64,000 nucleotides of DNA from Nigrospora sphaerica (lineage: Eukaryota; Ascomycota; Sordariomycetes; Amphisphaeriales; Apiosporaceae): contig JAGVVL010000002.1 in the NCBI GenBank assembly GCA_018287875.1, positions 186,001-250,000 on the forward strand. Reading direction: 5' to 3'. The translations under genes were made by a program, and so were the position numbers. Numbering within the stretch: the first letter of the stretch is position 1; every line of letters starts with the position of its first letter. Below the pieces are notes generated by a model that was not told where the DNA came from, ran no database searches, and was given only the letters and a program-made list of their open reading frames with translations. Shown in pieces: positions 11,631-22,325 of this stretch.

Positions 11631-12015
11631 ACAGGGGCTCTTAGAGGACATTAGTTCCGTGGCAAACTTTCGTTAAACTAATAAAAAGATAGTGAATAAA
11701 ACCACTAATCTATATAAACAATAATCATGCAACAGTGAAAAGGGCATCACTCATGGCTGGGAGGTGATACTATCCCAGCTGTTTTTCAGATCGTATTCCG
11801 ACGCCTCTAGCGTCTCTTGAGCAGCACAGAGATGGGAGTCAGGCTGGTCACGAAAATTCTAGCGCGCTAGCCTGCTATTAAACAGCTGAGAAAGAAACAG
11901 AAGACCCAACCAACCCTTCCGACTTGCCCGCTCATCCGCCACCATTTCCTCCGAATCTGATAGTTATCACATCTCGGACATTTCGAACCGACGCGACCAA
12001 GCCAGAGCAGCGACC
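11631..12015. other. Gap between the LINE array and the RidA-like gene
   Basis: No gene seen; the first part is AT-rich. The second part (about 11890-12015) is probably the leader of the RidA-like gene. Confidence 0.4.
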
Positions 12016-12467
12016 ATGGCGCCCAACGGCGAGACCTTCATCGTCAACCCGAGCCGGCGGCACAGTTGGCGCACGCGCGGCTGGCGTAGGCAGGCACGCA
12101 CCGCACCATATACGTGGCGGGCATGGCGTGCGTGCGGCCCGAGTACGGGACGTGGCCGGGGGTGACGGCGCAGGCCGACGGCGAGGGCTACGGTCTCGAT
12201 GCGCGGGCGCAGACGGCGGCGGCGCTGGCCAACACCGACGGCGTGCTCGCGGGGCTGACGGGCGCCAGCGCCGGCGTCGAACACCTCGTTGACGCCGTCG
12301 TCTACGTCGTCGACATGGCCCGCGACTACGCTGCCATCAACGCCGAGTGGAACCACATCTTTCCCACACACGCCGTCGCCCCCGCCCACGCCACCGTCGC
12401 CGTCCGCGCCCTGCCCGACCCGCGTATGCTCGTCGAAATCAAGGGCGTCGCCGTGGTGGAAATTTAA
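12016..12467 (+). pseudogene. RidA/YjgF/UK114-family protein, N-terminus broken
   Basis: RidA-type proteins are small trimers that hydrolyse reactive enamine/imine intermediates. The C-terminal 115 codons (about 12108-12467) show the fold's hallmarks: VEHLVDAVVYVVDM, then PAHATVAVRALP and VEIKGVAVVEI. An ATG at 12016 opens a plausible N-terminus (MAPNGETFIVNPS), but it is in another frame; the bridging text AQLAHARLA is followed by TAG at 12087-12089, then HRTIYVAGMACV. One frameshift plus one stop are therefore needed to join them, and no splice pair repairs this. The Arg normally found in the PAR(A/S) motif, which holds the substrate carboxylate in active members, is His. A sequencing error or a downstream start cannot be excluded. 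Confidence 0.6.
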
Positions 12468-12803
12468 AGGCGCCAGCCTTCAGGCGCAGTCCGGGGTTGG
12501 ATGTATCAGGGTCTCGGGAGATACATCAGGTCCCGGGGGATGCTTCGTGGGAACAATGTACCGACTTCTACAGCACCATCGGGGGGTTCCTAGACCGAAA
12601 TTGCTAGGAGGTCCGTGCGGTTATCGCAGGCGAGGCGGGGCAGAACACACTCGAGTTCCCAGTCCTCACGGCAATGAGGGCCAATGCCTTTCTCAACAAT
12701 GGATTTCAGAGAGCATCATTGATTTCGTCCTACGTGTGGTATTTCTGTAACGTGTGAGTCCTCGTCGCCTCTATGCCGGCTTCCGACGGTCGCGGAATCC
12801 AAG
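12468..12803. other. Gap upstream of the Zn2Cys6 regulator
   Basis: No coding sequence supported; presumably terminator of the RidA-like gene and promoter of the regulator. Confidence 0.4.
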
Positions 12804-15153
12804 ATGCCGCTGCAAACGTCGCCGGTGGCGCAAGCCCGGACGTCTTGTCAGCGATGCCACAAGCGCAAGAAGAGATGCGATCGGAAGCTGCCGCAGTGCG
12901 ACAACTGTCGGGCAGCGCTGGTGGCCTGCAGTTTCATCGATGACGACCGCCAGCTGGGTTCCTATCCTATCGCGTATGAGCGTTTCTGCCCCGGACGCTC
13001 ACAAAGGTCGCTGACTTGAGGGGGCACAGGTTCGTGCAGGGCCTCGAGAGACGTGTCAAAGAGCTGGAGCGACAGCTCGCAGACTCAAGGTCGATAAGCA
13101 ATGCGCCAGCCGGCGGCGCGAGCTCGGATGAGGGGTTGAGCAGCGAAAGACAATCGCTCCGTGGCAGCGTCTCGTCGGCAGCCTTGGGCGAGGGGCAACA
13201 CCCTGTTCACGCTTTCTCAGCCGCCCGGAATCCCGTCCGGGCCCAGTCGGTGATGCAGCCGCTGCCGCAACCACAGGCACCTTCGCCATCCCTGGCCGAG
13301 GAACTGAGAACCCTATCGCTCGAGGCCATGGCGGAGCGCCACCTGGGCTCCTCTTCGGGCGTCTCCTTTGCCAAGCTCACGCAGACGGTACTTCGTCGTT
13401 TGACCCCCGACAAGGCCGACTTCATTTTCGAAAACGTCCTGGAGGAAAGTCTAGAGGAGGTTGGTGCCAATACGTCCCCGAGGGGCGCTCTCGCCACCGC
13501 GTTCTCTCAACTTCCCCATAGTCCCGCTCCCTTCCCGCAACCCCTGTTTGGGCACATTGCGCTATCTGATATCACCGACACCGAGGTCTCGCTGGCCTCG
13601 CTCCCGCTCCCCCCCGAGGCCCATATGCGTCATCTGATCGACTTCTACTTTGCTCACACCCACACCTTGTACCCCATTATACCCCGGGCCGAGTTTAGTG
13701 ACGTCGTGGCCTGTACCCTAGCTGACCCCACTGGCCCCCTGGCCCAGTCGCCACTCTCCCTGTTTCGGTTGTGGATGGTACTCGCCATTGGCTCGACCAC
13801 ATACAGTGCCGTCACATTGGCCGAGGAGTCCGAATCTGTTCTCTACTACAGCAAGGCTCTGGATTATCTCGAGGCCGCCCTAGGATACGGCGATCTGGTA
13901 CGTCGCTGGGCTTCCGAGCCTGTGTACCGACGGGGTTATACTTCTGCTAATCCAAAAACTGACAGGCAGCGCTCGAGGTAATCATGCTGCAGGTTTGTTA
14001 TTCTTTTTTCAACCAGTTGGGTCCGAGTAAGTTGCCAGCTAATATCGTGGCCTGTGTGCTCTTGGTGAACTGATGACATGGCAGATACTTGGTTCTTGGT
14101 CGGATTGGCCGCTCGCCTCGCCATGGGTATCGGATTGCATTCCGCATCCACGTACGTGGGCTTTCCTTATGACCTAGTGCAGCGACGGAAGCGCCTTTTC
14201 TTTTCTATCTACATGATGGACAGGTGAGTAACCTCCAGGCGAAGATTGGCACCAGCGTTGCCTACTTATTCGTTTCCTGCGCCCAGGGTCGTGTCGATCG
14301 CGCTGGGCCGTCCCTTTGCTCTTCACGATGACGATATCGATGTTGAGGTAGGTCAAATCTGCTCACTGTACGGGAGAGGAAGAGTCGACGTGGCGTTCTT
14401 TCCCGGTTCGGCATCCTTTCGTTACGGGCAATACTGACCAGCTTACTTCCTTAGCCCTTCGACGATGTCGACGATGAGGATATTGATGCCAACGGCAGGC
14501 AGCCGCGGGACCCCTTCAAGCCTTCCCTCATGGCGGTTCCGCTGCACATCTTACGGCTGCGGCGCATCGCCAGCAAGACGGCGCGGCTCGTGTACGGCAA
14601 CCGGCTGGGGACGGCGGCAGGGCGCGTGGCAACGGCCGAGGGCGAGGCCATCGTGCAGGGGCTGCACCAGGAGCTTATCGAGTGGCGGCGGGCGATGCCG
14701 TTCCCGCTGCCGACGGCGCACGCGCAGGTGCCGCACCTCAGCAGCGGCTGGTTCGACCTCAACTACCACACGCATGTGGCGCTGCTGTACCGGCCGTCGC
14801 CGCTGCTGCCGCGGCCGAGCGGCGCGCGCGTTGCCACGCTTGCCGACGCCGCCGCCGTGGCGCTGCGCGAGGCCGCCGCACTGCACCGCCAGCGTCGCTT
14901 CGCCTACAACTGGCTCAACCTGCTCGCCGTCTACACGGCCGCCCTCGCCCTCGTCTACGCCACCACCGCCCGCCCCGACTGCCTGCCCGCCGCCCTCGCC
15001 GCCGCCCCCGCCGTCCTTGACGACCTCGCCCTCGCCGTCGAGCTCTTCGACACCCTCGCCGCCAAGTTCCCCGTGGCGCGCAAGACCAAGCGCATGCTCG
15101 AGGACATCCTCGCCCGTTACGAGAGCCTAAGAGACTCGGCAATACGAGCGTGA
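12804..15153 (+). CDS. Zn2Cys6 transcription factor with fungal-specific middle domain, 665 aa
   Basis: Nuclear DNA-binding regulator. Six exons: 12804-12973, 13030-13897, 13966-14026, 14085-14223, 14287-14347, 14455-15153, total 1998 nt. All introns are 56-107 bp with GT-AG ends and join in phase. The binuclear zinc cluster is complete: C15-x2-C18-x6-C25-x6-C32-x2-C35-x6-C42, followed by a short coiled coil (VQGLERRVKELERQLAD) that probably mediates dimerisation. The fungal transcription factor domain starts near HMRHLIDFYFAHTHTLYPIIPR and includes LVGLAARLAMGIGLH and the hallmark SIYMMDRVVSIALGRPFALHDDDIDVE. The target genes are unknown; the neighbours are a broken RidA gene and a peptidase, so no pathway is implied. 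Confidence 0.9.
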
Positions 15154-16578
15154 CCGAACCTAAAGGAGCTCTTGTCGTCCCATGTGAAATCCGCCGCTAC
15201 GCAGGGGTAAATTGTGACATTGTTACCAGGGCTCTTACTCTTCGCCAAAGGTCCGCTCACTACCCATTCGCTCCTAAATTATAGCCAAAATGCTGTTGGA
15301 AGCGGATGACAGAGCAGTCCGAAATATCTGACCACCTCGCAGCTTTTTCACAAGCCTTTCCACATAATCCCCTCGCCCCTTTGATATCCACAAGGGCTAC
15401 AAATCCGCTGCTCCAATCGGTTGATTGATTTGTTGTATATCTCCGGATGGTCTGCCTTAACCATGCCGCCCCCTGCGTCTAACCAATGAGCAAACTCGTC
15501 GGGAACCAGAATTTTTGGACATCACCCTTATCTTCTCGCCATTCATACAGACGGACATCTGGACGCGAAAATCGGGTATCAAGGAAACGACGGATGCATC
15601 CAAGGCACTCAGGCCGCAGATGCCGTGCACGACGCCGTGGTTCACCGCCCTGCCCATGCACTCTGCCGTAGAGGTGAAACCCCGTCTGGCAGCGCTTGAG
15701 AATCTGGTCGTTCGGGGTGGCGTCGGAGGTGCGGCAGCCTCCAGGGGTACTCAGCCTCGATGAGATCCTGCATGCCCTCGCCGCGCAGGAGCAAGTCTTC
15801 GACCCACCGCACGCTGTCACGCATCACTAGCAGGTCCAGGCCGTTTCAAAGAAGTTGACTTTGATCTACATCTGCTCCAGCGGGTCGGCGCCGAGGAGTT
15901 GCAGGTGGCACCGGCTGAGGAGGCGCAGCAGGTCGGAAATCACGGTGAGATAGTCACTTCCTATCTACCTCTCTGTAAATTCTGCGCACATCCGTGACCG
16001 GCCAGTATAACGGGCCTGGCATTCAAGTTCAACGCCGGAGGACGATATTCTTAGATCATCACGCTCGAAGTCTTCAGCATTCGGGATTTTTCACAATTTA
16101 CCCCATTCACTGACTATGCAGTTAGGCGAAAATGTAAACGTTTCCTAATCAGAGCTATCGGACACTCCTCCTGGATTTAATCTCCGAAATTCTGCCGTAG
16201 ACAGGTTTGGCAAAGTTTCGTCACTCAAGAATGAGTTCTTGCTTCTTAACTTCATGTCTGCTTCCAGCCGTTGGCACTTCGACGCAGTTTCGTCTCTTCG
16301 ATATCTCTGCCTCGTGTGAAAGGAATCATGTAAACGTGGCTAGAATGACACCGTATCCAGACACTGAGAGACCATCAAGGTAGCGCCCTGATGGCCACAG
16401 CCATGGTGCACGACCTCCGGTTGGGGCATTAAACCAACACGCCGCGGCTCATCAATAGTGGGGTGTTTGCAGAATGACATCTTGTTAATCTATATCTAGG
16501 GCTTATTAGGGGTTTGACACCAAACCTACCACTGAGCGGCCCTCTCTATCTCTCTACTCCCTAAATAATAATAAACCC
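15154..16578. other. Gap with an eroded minus-strand coding remnant
   Basis: No intact gene. Between about 15457 and 15827 three short minus-strand frames overlap and read like parts of one former protein (for example VRWVEDLLLRGEGMQDLIEAE followed in another frame by NDQILKRCQTGFHLYG), with stops and frame changes. I do not recognise the family. The rest (15830-16578) shows nothing. Confidence 0.35.
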
Positions 16579-18489
16579 CTAAATAAACCATCGGCGCACC
16601 ACGTTAGGTCCCGAAGCCTTAGCCGAGTTGTTGCTGGGCTTAAATATTTCCTTGTCGTCCACTTCGCAAAGAGTGCCAGGCTCAGGAAGCTTTCCGGTCT
16701 GGAAATATTCCCGGATCTTATTGTTTGTACATGTTGAAATCTGGGCAGTGGTTGCGTGCTGAGTGACGTTAGCCCCATCTTTCCGAATCGGTACTCTTTT
16801 CACACGATTCCAACAGTCTTGAACGAACTTGACAAGGGTCCAGGGGGAAGAACTTACACCATAGCCACCATGCTCCAGAAGAACGCTTCCCTCGAAGCCG
16901 GCACTCGCGTTGCGGGCCGACGTAAACGGCGTGATGGGATCCAATGTATTACCGATCAGCAGGACGGGGTGGTTCGTCTTGGCCGTGAAATTACCCTCGT
17001 AACGCTCCTTAGCCGCGAAGGGCCAGTGGGCGCACTGCATAAAAAGGAAGGCGATGCCGTCGCCCGCCAGCTTACTGTTAGCAATGAGGGTGTCGAGGTC
17101 CGGGCGCAGGTCGTCCAGCTTGGAAGCGCGCATGAAGGAATCGCCGCAGCTGATGCCCGACAGCGGATCAGTGCTGATACCGCCTGCCGCACCGCTGGCC
17201 GTCAGAAGCGGGTTGTTCTTGAGGCTCTCCAAGTCGCCCGTCAGCAGGTTGTCTAAGGCCGATGCCAGCGCGGGCCACTGGTCAGGCCGGTAGAGGATGC
17301 TGAAGACGACCATCTTAACAACCGAGTAGTCGAGAATGAAACCCATAAAGGGGATGGGCTCGTATTTCAATTTGTAGAATAAGTCGTACAGCTTCCCCTC
17401 TAGGTCGACGGCCGTGATGTTATTTCGTGCCAGCGGGCAGTTGGCAGGGGAGGCGGTGCATTCCTTAACAAAGGCAGTGAACAGCTCGTCGGCATCGCTG
17501 ACGCTTTCCTTCTGGCTGTTCAACACTGTCAGCTACTGGGACGGTGTGCAACACGGGTGCAGCTAGACTCACAGGCCTCGGTAGTACTCGTGGGGGTTAA
17601 CAACACCATCAAGAACCAACCTGTCAATCCTATCGGGGAACATATAGGCGATAGTGGATCCCAGAAGTGTACCGTATGAGATGCCTGGTTCGAGTATCAG
17701 TACGTAAAGGAATCGTCCGGAAACATGTCACTCATAGCCGGGTACTCACCCCAATACCGGAGCTTGCCGTCTTCCTTAAGCGCATCGACCACGGATATGA
17801 AGTCCCGGGCCACGAAAGCTGTGCCGATGAATTCGCCCGTCTTATTGCCAGGCGCGCCGGCACAAGAGTTGGCCTTCAGCTTGCCTTGCGCCCAAACTCT
17901 TCCTAGGGCTACATCGGACGCGTTGACCCCAATGTCAGGGAATTGCAAACGAGCTAACTGCGCTTCGGTGGGGGTCTCATAACATGAGAAAGGAATCGTG
18001 GTACCCGTGCCGCTACACTATATTTAGTGGCCTTGCGTTTATGGAAACATGGTGGGATATCCTACCGCGGATCAAAAGCTACGAGGTCGTGCTCTCCTCC
18101 CGTCACGCTGTAAGCCGGTGTTAGTAGGTCGCTCGCCTTCGGCCTATCTGGTCAACTTACTTCATGGCATAGGGGGCAAATACTGATAGAGTCTTTTGGG
18201 CCTCGCCGCCAGGCCCACCAAAGTTAAAGAGGATGCTCCCTTTGGAAGGCCCGGCGATGGCGGGTATCCTGGTAAGCTGAAGTACGAGGCTCTCGCTTAA
18301 GTTCTTGGCCGTGTAGTCCAGCGGCACCGAGACGTTGCCGCACAACACGGGCAGCAGGTACTTCCCCTGGTCGTGTGCGCAAGGACCCCATTGAATGCCC
18401 TCGGTGCCGTTGGAAATGTTGAGCGCCGTCGCCGAAGGCAGCAACAGCACCGAGGAAAGAAGGGTCTTCTTCAACCCCGACATGTTCAT
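16579..18489 (-). CDS. Secreted TAP-like serine peptidase (alpha/beta hydrolase, S33), 527 aa
   Basis: Predicted extracellular tripeptidyl-aminopeptidase-like hydrolase. Exons (genomic, minus): 18161-18489, 18066-18107, 17750-18012, 17573-17684, 16858-17515, 16579-16758; total 1584 nt, all joins in phase. ATG 18489 (or 18483) was chosen over 18519 because it puts the signal peptide (GLKKTLLSSVLLLPSATA) at the N-terminus. Catalytic triad: Ser214 in GISYG, Asp441 in GNTLDPITP, and His469, which is created at the last splice (GYG|H). The oxyanion region FNFGGPGG and TGGEHDLVAFDPRGTG are typical. The C-terminal TAP-like domain ends KLPEPGTLCEVDD. There are several N-glycosylation sequons. The last intron is 99 bp and in frame (see its own entry). 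The acceptor of exon 5 is the least certain. Confidence 0.88.
16759..16857 (-). other. In-frame 99-bp intron at the catalytic His (possible retained intron/exitron)
   Basis: It begins GTAAGT (16852-16857) and ends CTCAG (16759-16763). Its length is 33 codons, it has no stop in the coding frame, and both ends are at codon boundaries. Spliced mRNA reads GGYG-HATTAQ, restoring the expected GYGH motif; unspliced mRNA would insert 33 residues just before the catalytic histidine. Confidence 0.75.
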
Positions 18490-20934
18490 ATTTTTTGTAT
18501 GGTCGAGCCGAGGACTCATAAGGTAGACTTAAGTAATCGTCCAAGGTTCATGATTATGCGTCAGAGGAAAGGGAGTTCTTTATACACTAGAGCGGAGGTG
18601 CCAAGGCCGTTGCCGTTGCAACTTGATCTCGGAATAGCTCTCACCATGCCCACGCCTATGACCGTATCCTGTTGCCTGCAGAATTCCTGCAGACCACGTC
18701 GTACGTCACGTGTTCACGACTGGGGCTTGGGTTACTGCGTCACGTCCGTGGCGCTGTTGGTGTACGCGGCACAGCAGGCAGGAGGCTAACAGTCGTTGAC
18801 AGCCAATCCCAATGTCATTTTCGCAACGCACGGAACGGAAATAACACCCGTCTGCAGGGGTTGGTTGATTTGGCGAATCCTATAGGTCGCAGAGGCACGC
18901 GGGGCGCCGCAACCCAAGCCGTGTAAGCTGACAAGGCGAAGCGGGGTACCAAATACTCTCGACTTCCCGATTCAGATAACTCCTATGGCATTCGTATTCG
19001 TAAGATTCAGCCAGTAGGCGGGAGTGACGCGGTGGATACCAGGACACGTGGGGGTCCAGCCGTCGGTTCTGGATCCTATAAAACCTGTAACGACTCTTGC
19101 CGACGTTCCCGGGCGAGTCAGGCACCACCACCATCCGCCAGTTGACCTAGCCTATTCGGGTTATTCGCAGTCCCTTCGCGCCTCTTCGTTGCCGCTCCGG
19201 ATCCGACAACAAGCTGCGGCTGGAGAGGCAGTGTGCTCTAGCGCCTGGGCATTGTGGCGCTGTAGCAGAAGCGGGCCAAGCTGGAGGAATCGCCAAGACC
19301 AACCTCGCGGGGCACAGTCCCTGAACCTATTGCCTCAAGCAAGGTCGTCGTCTCAAACTAATTGGCTCGGGGAATTCTCACCAGCCCCTCCACGATGATA
19401 TTCCAGAACAAGGTGCCTCCTCTGCCCCTGAGAAAGCGGTATGCTCACACTTGACCGTGATGGGTTGCATAACCGTAGCCCACTGTTGTGTGATGATGCC
19501 CTTTGGGAAAATAACATACTCGCTTGCTGGATAAAGCGCGGCTTGGCTCGGTTCGGCTCGGTTCGGCTTTAAATTACTTTTGCAACATGAAGCTGTTCAC
19601 AGTTGTTTGGCAATTGGCCGCTAGGTCACGTAGTGCTTCCCAAATGCTAGGGTTCTCCCCGGGACAAGGGTCCAGGTGTTACTATATCTGCTACCTTACC
19701 TAAAGACACTATCAATTTTTTCTCTTCTGATGGATCAGTTGAACCTCACTTTCCGCCACCGTTGCAGTGAAATAATACCAAAGCGAGATGTTTCGTTCAG
19801 GCTACGTGACTGCAGTCGAGATGCCAGTAAGGTAGATCATATGATTCCAGCAATTTGAGAGAATGTTGGAAAGGCTTCATTTTGGTCGCTGGTCATTTGT
19901 TCGCAGCGCGTACACAGGAAACTTACCCCGTCCTCTGGGTCCTTGTCTACCTCTCATCTTCTTTTTCTTTTAATACAATCTCTCTCTTTAATTAATCAAT
20001 CGACCCAACTCAAACCGGTCGAGCAGAAAAATATCAGAACAAGCCGGTCGATCGGCGGTCCGGTCAAGCCGAGACAAAGTATACGGCAGTGACACCGGCA
20101 TTGTCGGAAATAGTGAAAAGCTGAGGAGGTGGACGTGCATCCCCTGCCTGTTTTCTAAACAACTACCGCCCTCTTCGGCTACGACGTTGTCTTTAAGTTT
20201 GACATTCTCAGGCATCTAAACTTTAGATGACGCTAAAAACGCCGTTAAGCCCTACCAGGGCCAATCCCCTTCCATTAGCGGCGTAGGGGAGGGACATTCC
20301 CCCACTCGACACGCCGCCATTATAGGTGAGTAATTCAAAGGGTTCATATCCACGACACTTCGCCTACTGGAGCGCCATCCCATGCCAGTGGAGGTTTCAG
20401 TTTATTTCTTGGAATGGCATTCCGGGGTACGAAGTTGAGGGCTCCGCCCTAAAAAGTGTTGGCGGGTGTCTTGCTCTGGACCCGCAGGCCAAGGAATTTC
20501 CTATTGTACTTAAGCAAAGCCGTCGTTAGGGCAGGTACGGACGACTGGAACAGTTTGCGCAGGTGCCTTCCGGATCCCGGCAGCCCGCGCAGGAATACGA
20601 TATTCCTAGTTCTTGGCATAGGGAAAAGAGCGGATCTTTGCATGACTTTTCATATTCAACATTCCATGTCTTTCGTGGCCGAGGAGTCGCCGCGCCGGCA
20701 ATGGCGGTTATCTCTCCGGTCCATCTGGAGAAATGTGAAGTGCAGCAAAGCTCCACCCGTTGCATCAGTTCGCTAATTGGTCCATTGAACCAATCTTGAG
20801 GCTTAAAATGGTAATTTACCCTTCCTATGCCCACAGAGACACATAATGAGACAGCGACGCACGGGGCAACGGTCAGCAAGAGCCCCCGGAAACAAGAATC
20901 TGAGCTACTACTTGGGCGGCAAATATAAGGCGCT
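18490..20934. other. Long gap with no recognisable gene
   Basis: Short frames on both strands show no family I recognise, including a 117-codon minus frame at 20526-20879 and a 67-codon plus frame at 20326-20529. A small GGCTCGGTTC-like direct repeat lies near 19546-19568. The left end (18490-18700) is the peptidase promoter. The stretch before the subtilase relic would be expected to hold its catalytic domain, but none is seen. Confidence 0.4.
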
Positions 20935-21818
20935 CAGCGACCGTAAGTTCGAGTTCAGCGACACTGCCCACTTTCGGGGAACTCATATGGTGACGCTCAC
21001 GAACACGGGGGACAAGCTCATCACGTACAATTTCTCCCTCGAGGCCGCCAGACCTCAGCCCCACGGTGAAAGCATGACATTCGGCCAAACAGCTTCAAGT
21101 GGTATGCTGACCTGAAGCCCATCAAGTTGGAGTCATCAGTGGCGATACCCGAGCCCCTCAAGGTGCAGCTTGGCGATACGGACACACCCAGGTTCAAATT
21201 CACGCCGCCCAGTGGCATGAGCGCGAGTGTAATACCCGTATACAGCGGTAACGTCCTTATCAAGTCCAGTGTCGGCGAGGAGCTTAGCATCCCGTACTTC
21301 AGCGTGGGGGCGGACGTGAAAAAGGCCATCCCGAATGTCTTCGACTACAATGCCCGAATCCCCTTCATATACTTGGGGGCCGGCCATATAAAGACGCCGC
21401 AAAAGACGCGCTTCGATTTCAACTTCTCGCGGAAGGGGCATGACTTACCACCGCTTACTGCCAAGTTGGCATTTGGCACGAGCGAGCTGCGCTGGGACAT
21501 TTACGGGCCTGAGCACCGCGAGGAGGCCGACTGGGCGCACCCGCCTGTCGTGGGCGAGCGCCACTACGTTGGCGCGACTACGACTTTCACACGCAGCCGC
21601 CTCGCCTCGTGGTTCGACCCCGAGCGCTACGGGGATAACAACACCTTTGCCTTCCCGCTTTACGACCAGCCTCACCATAGCCATGTCCTGTCATGTGGCT
21701 CGGTCGCTTCTCCAACGGCTCCCGCGTCACCGCCCTCCGCCCCTTCGGCAACCCTCGTTGCGCCGCCGACGGGGACATCTGGAACACGCCCCTCGCCACC
21801 GCCCTGTCCTTTACGTAA
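20935..21818 (+). pseudogene. Relic of a subtilisin-like protease C-terminal region (Fn3-like domain onward)
   Basis: Three successive frames carry parts of one protein. Part 1 (to about 21085): KFEFSDTAHFRGTHMVTLTNTGDK. Part 2 (about 21090-21690): FKWYADLKPIKLESS, then PPSGMSASVIPVYSGNVLI and ELSIPYFSVGADVKKA, like the Fn3-type domain after the S8 catalytic domain in large fungal subtilases. Part 3 (about 21685-21818): MWLGRFSNGSRVTALRPFG to a TAA at 21816-21818. At least two frameshifts separate them, and no splice signals explain the changes. The catalytic domain with the Asp/His/Ser triad is absent upstream, so this is a 5'-deleted, frameshifted remnant and not an active protease. Confidence 0.7.
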
Positions 21819-22325
21819 AATGAATGCCCCGGGCCGGTTGATACGAACAGGGGCCGCGAGTGAATAGGGAGGTTGCTAGCCACCAGATTTGTAAGGGCGG
21901 ATCTTGTTTCATTCTAGTAAATCGTATGAACTCCCACTCTCAAAATCTACTCATACATGAACCAGTTACATAAAGCGAATACATAATGTATACAATCTTT
22001 GCTGTTTGGAAGTCGCGGTTTCTTACGGTGGGTCAGTCTATTGTTGGCTAAGGATACATGTTGGCCTATCACGGCGAAAAAGTGCGAAGTAGCAGGGTAC
22101 GTGTGAGGCATTCCTTTCGAATGCCCACCCCCCTTCTGCCCTTTTGTGAGCGCAGCAGTTACACCAGCAGCACGGCCAGCAGCGGTACTGGCAGCAAGAC
22201 TAGCAGCTAAACCGGCAAGCCAGCACAAGGCTACTGACCAGACACATCACCTTTCGACGGGTCGAGTTTACGTATCATGCTCGGCGCCGATTCGGCTACT
22301 CATTATTGTATTGAAGCGATCTTCA
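21819..22325. other. Gap between the subtilase relic and the MFS gene
   Basis: No gene. It holds a short run of GCA/GCG-type triplets near 22150-22205 and presumably the 3' end of the MFS transcript. Confidence 0.4.
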
